Of a stretch of 64,000 nt of DNA, positions 60,575 to 64,000 are shown piece by piece (the stretch's first letter is position 1; the number at the start of each line of letters is the position of its first letter). The notes beneath the pieces were generated by a model. The model had not been told where the DNA came from. It saw nothing but the letters and a program-made list of their open reading frames with translations, and made no database searches. This stretch comes from Symbiodinium natans (Eukaryota; Sar; Dinophyceae; Suessiales; Symbiodiniaceae). The stretch is from contig CAJNDS010001469.1 of the NCBI GenBank assembly GCA_905221605.1, positions 1 through 64,000 of the forward strand, given 5' to 3'. A program made the translations under genes and the position numbers.

Positions 60575-62084
60575 ATGGACTTCGGTCATCACGGTCATCA
60601 CCACGACGGCCGGATACTCCATGCAGGGCATTCCCACGACATGGAGGGTGTCTTTGTCATAGTTGGGTGACATGTTTACATTCTTAAGGGTACTTAAACC
60701 CAATAAGGAATACACACTTTACATGTGGAATACTCTCCCAACCATGAGAACTAGGTGTGGACATCTCCGAGGGTGACGCCGGCTTCGCCATGCTCATGAC
60801 CCTTCTCGCCGGCCTGGCCACCACGATCGGCGCAGCCATTGCGTTCTGTGCCAACACCGACGACAAGCGCGTGTTTGCAATCTGCCTGGGCTTGGCTGCT
60901 GGGGTGATGGCGCATCTTATAGGGAACTTTGGGAATCATTCTTTTCTTTTTTGGGCACTGTAATTTCCTATTAGAGAATCAGCTATAAAGTCTTATTGTG
61001 TGTCTCTTTTGCTAGGGTTTCCAAGTTCAACGTAGGTATGTGTCCTTCTCAGAGATCTTGGACATGACGAACCAGAGCTTTCGGGATGCCAACCTCACTG
61101 AGCGGAGTGCTTTCACCTGGGGGGCAGTGACGGTCTTGGGAGGGATCGTCCCTTGGGGGCCAAAGGAAGCCTAGAAGGGCTTCATGGTTCCTTTTTCCTT
61201 AAAACTTAGTAGGGATTATAGCAATATAAGGGTATATGACCACCCAATTTTAAGGGTTCACGTGGTCCTTAAGGTCCTCGCTATGTTGGTGGACTGGATT
61301 GGCACCAAGATCTTCCACAGACATGTCGGCGAGACGGATGTTGTGATCACTGACGCGCCTGAGCCGGAAGCGAAGGATGGGGTCACCGACAAACCCCTCA
61401 GCGCCTCTGAGCGGTTGAATATGCTGCAGATGGCCGCGTACTCAGGGATTGCCGTCGCTTTGCACAACTTCCCCGAAGGCATCGCCACCTTCATTTCGAC
61501 CATGGCCGATCCCAGCTTCGGGCCCGCCATGGCCTTCGCCATCGCCATGCATAATATCCCCGAAGGCCTGGCCGTGGCAGCGCCCATCAAAAAGGCTACT
61601 TGGAGGTTTATGGCACTTATGAACCAATCCGAACTGTACTGAGAACCCACATCCCAAAGAGCCCAATACCCCTTAGTTAAGGAGTATTCCTTAAATCATA
61701 TAAAGGATCCCTTTGATAATTTAAGGTACATTCCTTAATTGTAAGGAGTATTGGGCTCTTTGGGTTATCAGCCCCTTGTAAGTGCCCTAACATGGCTCTA
61801 AGGCTACCGGCTCCCAGTGCAAAGCGTTTTTCTGGGCCTTCGTGTCTGGGCTCTCCGAGCCCCTGGGTGGGCTCTTAGGCTGGCTGGTCCTCAAGGACGT
61901 GCTCGGACCCGCAACCTACGGAATCTTCTACGGCCTAACCGCAGGCATCATGATCCACATCTCCTTCAAGAAGCTGCTGCCGACCGCCCTGAAGTACGAC
62001 CCGAAGAATCGTTACACGTCGTACTCCTTCTTTGCCGGCATGGCCGTGATGGCAATCTCCTTGATCGCCTTTAAGTGGGCTTGA
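60575..62084 (+). CDS. ZIP-family (ZupT-like) metal transporter, five exons
   Basis: Exons 60575-60647, 60755-60911, 61036-61147, 61274-61594 and 61803-62084 join in phase to 314 aa, the usual ZupT size. Members of this family move Zn2+ and other divalent metals into the cytosol. The N-terminus is His-rich (HHGHHHDG, HAGHSHD). A first membrane segment (FAMLMTLLAGLATTIGAAIA) follows. The hallmark metal-binding motifs are HNFPEG (residues 178-183) and HNIPEG (207-212), each in a hydrophobic helix, and the C-terminal helices are complete (FVSGLSEPLGGLLGWLVL). An acidic loop (about 134-160) precedes the first motif. ATG 60575 gives the His-rich start; an in-frame ATG at 60470 would add 35 residues. 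Introns 1 and 3 are GT-AG, 2 and 4 GC-AG, and all look introner-derived. The substrate is not predictable from sequence. Confidence 0.92.
60648..60754 (+). mobile_element. ZIP intron 1, introner-like, GT-AG, 107 nt
   Basis: GGTGT is duplicated at both ends (60647-60651 and 60754-60758). Inverted ends follow: TCATAGTTGGGTGA inside the left edge and TCTCCCAACCATGA near the right. Removing the intron gives the codons GAG GGT GTG GAC. Confidence 0.8.
60912..61035 (+). mobile_element. ZIP intron 2, GC-AG, 124 nt, family O
   Basis: The interior (GGGCACTGTAATTTCC to GGGTTTCCAAGTTCA) has a clear relative at about 63245-63310 outside any known gene, so it is a dispersed element. Donor GC at 60912; excision restores VMAYVSFSEIL, typical for ZIP helix 2. 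Confidence 0.75.
61148..61273 (+). mobile_element. ZIP intron 3, GT-AG, 126 nt
   Basis: Excision joins ATC to GTC in frame (LGGIVLAMLVDWIG). GTCC occurs at both edges and there are weak inverted ends (CCTTGGGGGCC and GGTCCTTAAGG). Confidence 0.7.
61595..61802 (+). mobile_element. ZIP intron 4, GC-AG, half family A with nested family D
   Basis: Flanked by the perfect 8-bp repeat AAGGCTAC (61592-61599 and 61800-61807). Between them lies the left half of family A (TTGGAGGTTTATGG to CCCTAACATGG), itself interrupted by a complete family D hairpin (61653-61764). Excision gives AAA AAG GCT ACC GGC, restoring KKATGSQ. The GC donor and AG acceptor both come from the duplicated target. Confidence 0.9.
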
Positions 62085-62210
62085 TTTCGGCATCAGCACC
62101 CCCCTAGGCCTGTACCGGATTTTTGTGTAGAGGTGCTTTTCCTCTCCGGCACGAATACCACGAGGCTCCCAACATTGGGAAGTAGCCTTCTTTAGCTTCT
62201 TTTGCCCAGG
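62085..62210 (+). other. short intergenic region with pyrimidine tract
   Basis: 127 bp between the ZIP stop and the next ATG. It ends CTTCTTTAGCTTCTTTTGCC then CAG and G-ATG, a good candidate trans-splice acceptor for the next gene. No canonical poly(A) signal is obvious. Confidence 0.4.
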
Positions 62211-62288
62211 ATGATTTTCCCTGCGCCCTCGCGGCTCACCAAGGGAGTTCGCATGGCCGGCACATCTACAATCCGTATCGAAGAATGG
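62211..62288 (+). CDS. candidate first exon of the gene after ZIP
   Basis: ATG at 62211 opens IFPAPSRLTKGVRMAGTSTI then RIEEW (26 codons) and ends TGG directly before GTTTAGGG (62289). The basic, Ser/Thr-containing start could be a targeting peptide. The following intron would begin with six TTTAGGG units. Confidence 0.5.
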
Positions 62289-62360
62289 GTTTAGGGTTTA
62301 GGGTTTAGGGTTTAGGGTTTAGGGTTTAGGGTTTTATGCAAATGTTTTTTTGAGTGGCAG

Positions 62361-62397
62361 GGCTTGCCACCTTTGCTTCCCTTCCTGAAGTCAAGCG
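62361..62397 (+). CDS. candidate second exon
   Basis: Follows GAGTGGCAG in matching phase 0, reads GLPPLLPFLKSS and ends G before GTAACC. The intron 62289-62360 would be 72 nt, more than half of it telomeric repeat. Confidence 0.45.
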
Positions 62398-62455
62398 GTA
62401 ACCCGACACGGCAGGGTCTAGTCTGTGATGGGGTACCGAAGCAGCACAGTTTCCC

Positions 62456-62555
62456 CAAACCCCTAACCCTCAACCCTAAACCCTAAACGCCACACCCTAA
62501 ACCCTAAACCCTAAACCCTAAACCCTAAACCCTAAACCCTAAACCCTAAACCCGA
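62456..62555 (-). repeat. C tract
   Basis: Canonical units over about 100 bp. A GC-rich stretch after CCTCAG (62563-62620, VGRVPLPCPEPQLQPFPAQL) and then a T tract (62655-62710) complete the C, spacer, T pattern. Confidence 0.9.
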
Positions 62556-62779
62556 ACCTCAGGTGGGCCGCGTGCCTCTGCCCTGCCCTGAGCCACAGCT
62601 CCAACCCTTCCCAGCCCAGTTGGGGGGGGGGTGCAGGGTTTACGTGGACTGGGAAGGGTTTAGGGTTCAGGGTTCAGGGTTCAGGGTTCAGGGTTTAGGG
62701 TTTAGGGTTTAAGGGAATTAAGGGTTCAGGGCACCAAACTCCAAACACTACCTTCAGCTGGGTTGTTGAGTAGCAGGAT

Positions 62780-62930
62780 AACCCGAAAAATTGGTGGCCC
62801 GGTCGTGCGCATAAACCCTATAAGCCCTCCAAGATCGTCGACAGCCTCCTTGTAGGAATCACAGCATGTTTTTTCCTTGTTTGTATAGAGCCCAAAACCC
62901 TAGACCCTAAACCCAACGTGTAAACGTACA
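62780..62930 (+). CDS. candidate exon(s)
   Basis: Follows GTAGCAG and reads NPKNWWPGRAHKPYKPSKIV then DSLL before GTAGGA; the frame stays open with a hydrophobic stretch (GITACFFLVCI) to TAA near 62925. Confidence 0.35.
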
Positions 62931-62946
62931 CATTTGATTCCGGTTC

Positions 62947-63096
62947 CCAGAGAGCCGAATACTCCTTAATTAAGGAATATACCCTACAAATTATAAAAGG
63001 GATCCTTAATATGATTTAAGGAATCTTAAATTTTAAAGGGATCCTTAATATGATTTAAGCAATATTCCGTAATTCAGGGGTATTGGGCTCTTTGGG
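62947..63096 (+). repeat. hairpin element family D, with internal duplication
   Basis: The arms are typical. The motif AAAGGGATCCTTAATATGAT occurs twice inside. Confidence 0.85.
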
Positions 63097-63378
63097 TTCT
63101 AAGGCAAGTATCGTCGAGGGTTTCAGGCCTTGTGGCTCTCGAGTTTTTTCTTTCGGGTTTGGGATGGGCTCTGGACTTGAAACCTTTTTTCCTTAGAGGT
63201 ATTCGGCAATAGTTATATATATATATATCTATCTCTTTAGTTGTTGGGCACTTTAATTCCTAAGAAAGAGCCACAATTATAACTTTTGCTAGGGTTCCAA
63301 GTTCAGTATAGTTCAGCAACCCTTGAACGTGCAGTGTACTAGGGTGTTTCGGGTGCTGGGGTTTTGGTTTCAGGGTTT

Positions 63379-63462
63379 GTGTGGACCATGTCGCCCGCCA
63401 ACCCCAGCTCCATTGCCCTGAACCGTGGACGCTGGGCATTCTGCAGAAGATGCTTGCGACAA
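63379..63462 (+). CDS. candidate exon
   Basis: Follows GGTTTCAG. Two frames are open (CVDHVARQPQLHCPEPWTLG or VWTMSPANPSSIALNRGRWA). A family O element lies upstream. Confidence 0.3.
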
Positions 63463-63581
63463 ACCCTTGAGTTTTGGTGCCGATGTTGGACCCACCCCTA
63501 AACCCTAAACCCTAAACCCTAAACCCTAAACCCTAAACCCTAAACCCCCCTAAACCCTAAACCACCCGAGCAGTTTCTTCA

Positions 63582-63688
63582 GGATCACATCGCAATGGCC
63601 GCTACTCCTCAAGAACGCCCTTCAGGGCTTGATGGTTTTGAAGATCTCCTTGCGTGAACAAGTTCGAGCCCTGCCCTTAAACCCCTGA
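63582..63688 (+). CDS. candidate exon, stop near 63688
   Basis: Follows TTTCTTCAG after a C tract and reads ITSQWPLLLKNALQGLMVLK then ISLREQVRALPLNP to TGA; a second frame is open to 63658. Confidence 0.35.
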
Positions 63689-63845
63689 GATTCAGAATAT
63701 ACCTTGTAAATCATATGAAAGATCCCTATATAACTCTTAAGGTACATGCCTTGCTTCAGGGTTATTGGGATCTCTGGGCCTGACGCATAGTGCCCTTCTG
63801 AGGACCAATCCTGTAGTAGCAGAAGCTGCAGATCGAAGCTGAAAC

Positions 63846-64000
63846 TTGGGATGTTCTCCTTGGTTTAGGGTTTAGGGTTTAGGGTTTAGGGTTTAGGGTT
63901 TAGGGTTTAGGGTTTAGGGTTTACTGACAGTCCTTAATCGGGATTGTAGTATCCCCTATTCTAAGCCCTATGAAGGACTGCTAGTATAAGGGGGAACATC
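63846..64000 (+). repeat. family B hairpin with inserted T tract, cut by window end
   Basis: The left arm (CTTGGGATGTTCTCCTT) is separated from the rest (CTGACAGTCCTTAATC to GGGGGAACATC) by about 60 bp of TTTAGGG repeat (63862-63922). The window ends inside the right arm. Confidence 0.9.

Noticed and set aside
7600-64000. Chromosome end or subtelomere
   Set aside because: Tracts are short, in both orientations, and separated by unique DNA and genes over more than 50 kb. They are interstitial. A subtelomeric location cannot be excluded but nothing shows it.
1-64000. tRNA, rRNA or spliced-leader RNA genes
   Set aside because: I looked for cloverleaf-like and conserved rRNA or leader motifs by eye and saw none. 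A covariance-model search would be needed to be sure.

Overview
The window looks like nuclear DNA of a dinoflagellate. That is an inference from four features: many GC-AG and possibly GA-AG introns beside GT-AG ones, TTTAGGG-type telomeric repeats, short introns with terminal inverted repeats and target-site duplications (introners), and every supportable gene on the + strand in tandem. Other algae with introners and TTTAGGG telomeres cannot be excluded. One gene is identified with confidence: a five-exon ZIP/ZupT-type metal transporter at 60575-62084.

Layout. (1) 1-7081 is ordinary-looking DNA without telomeric repeats. It holds a multi-exon gene of unknown function, whose frame is broken several times and mostly at homopolymers, then a small two-exon gene (6485-7081). 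(2) About 7600-60180 is a sea of interstitial telomeric tracts. Roughly 170 short tracts, CCCTAAA ('C') or TTTAGGG ('T') on the + strand, are mixed with at least ten families of 80-200 bp hairpin elements, microsatellites and long G/C runs. Between them lie GC-rich unique stretches of 60-300 bp that read as + strand exons, often with AG before and GT after. I list the better ones at low to moderate confidence; none was recognised by family, and short open frames also occur by chance. (3) 60185-62397 is compact: the last exon of an unknown gene, the ZIP gene, then the first exons of another gene. (4) 62400-64000 returns to the repeat-rich pattern.

The main signals are two kinds of intron-associated DNA. 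Hairpin introners are directly shown to be introns in the ZIP gene. Intron 4 (61595-61802) is a hairpin element flanked by an 8-bp duplication, with a second element nested in it, and removing it restores the ZIP frame exactly. Telomeric tracts behave like insertions: several are flanked by duplicated target sequence (26, 10 and 8 bp). They also tend to lie as C tract, then an exon-sized spacer, then T tract, so many putative introns would begin with GTTTAGGG repeats and end with CCCTAAA repeats. I propose that interstitial telomeric repeats here act as intron material, supplying 5' splice sites, branch-like CTAAAC motifs and possibly intron-end pairing. This needs transcript data.
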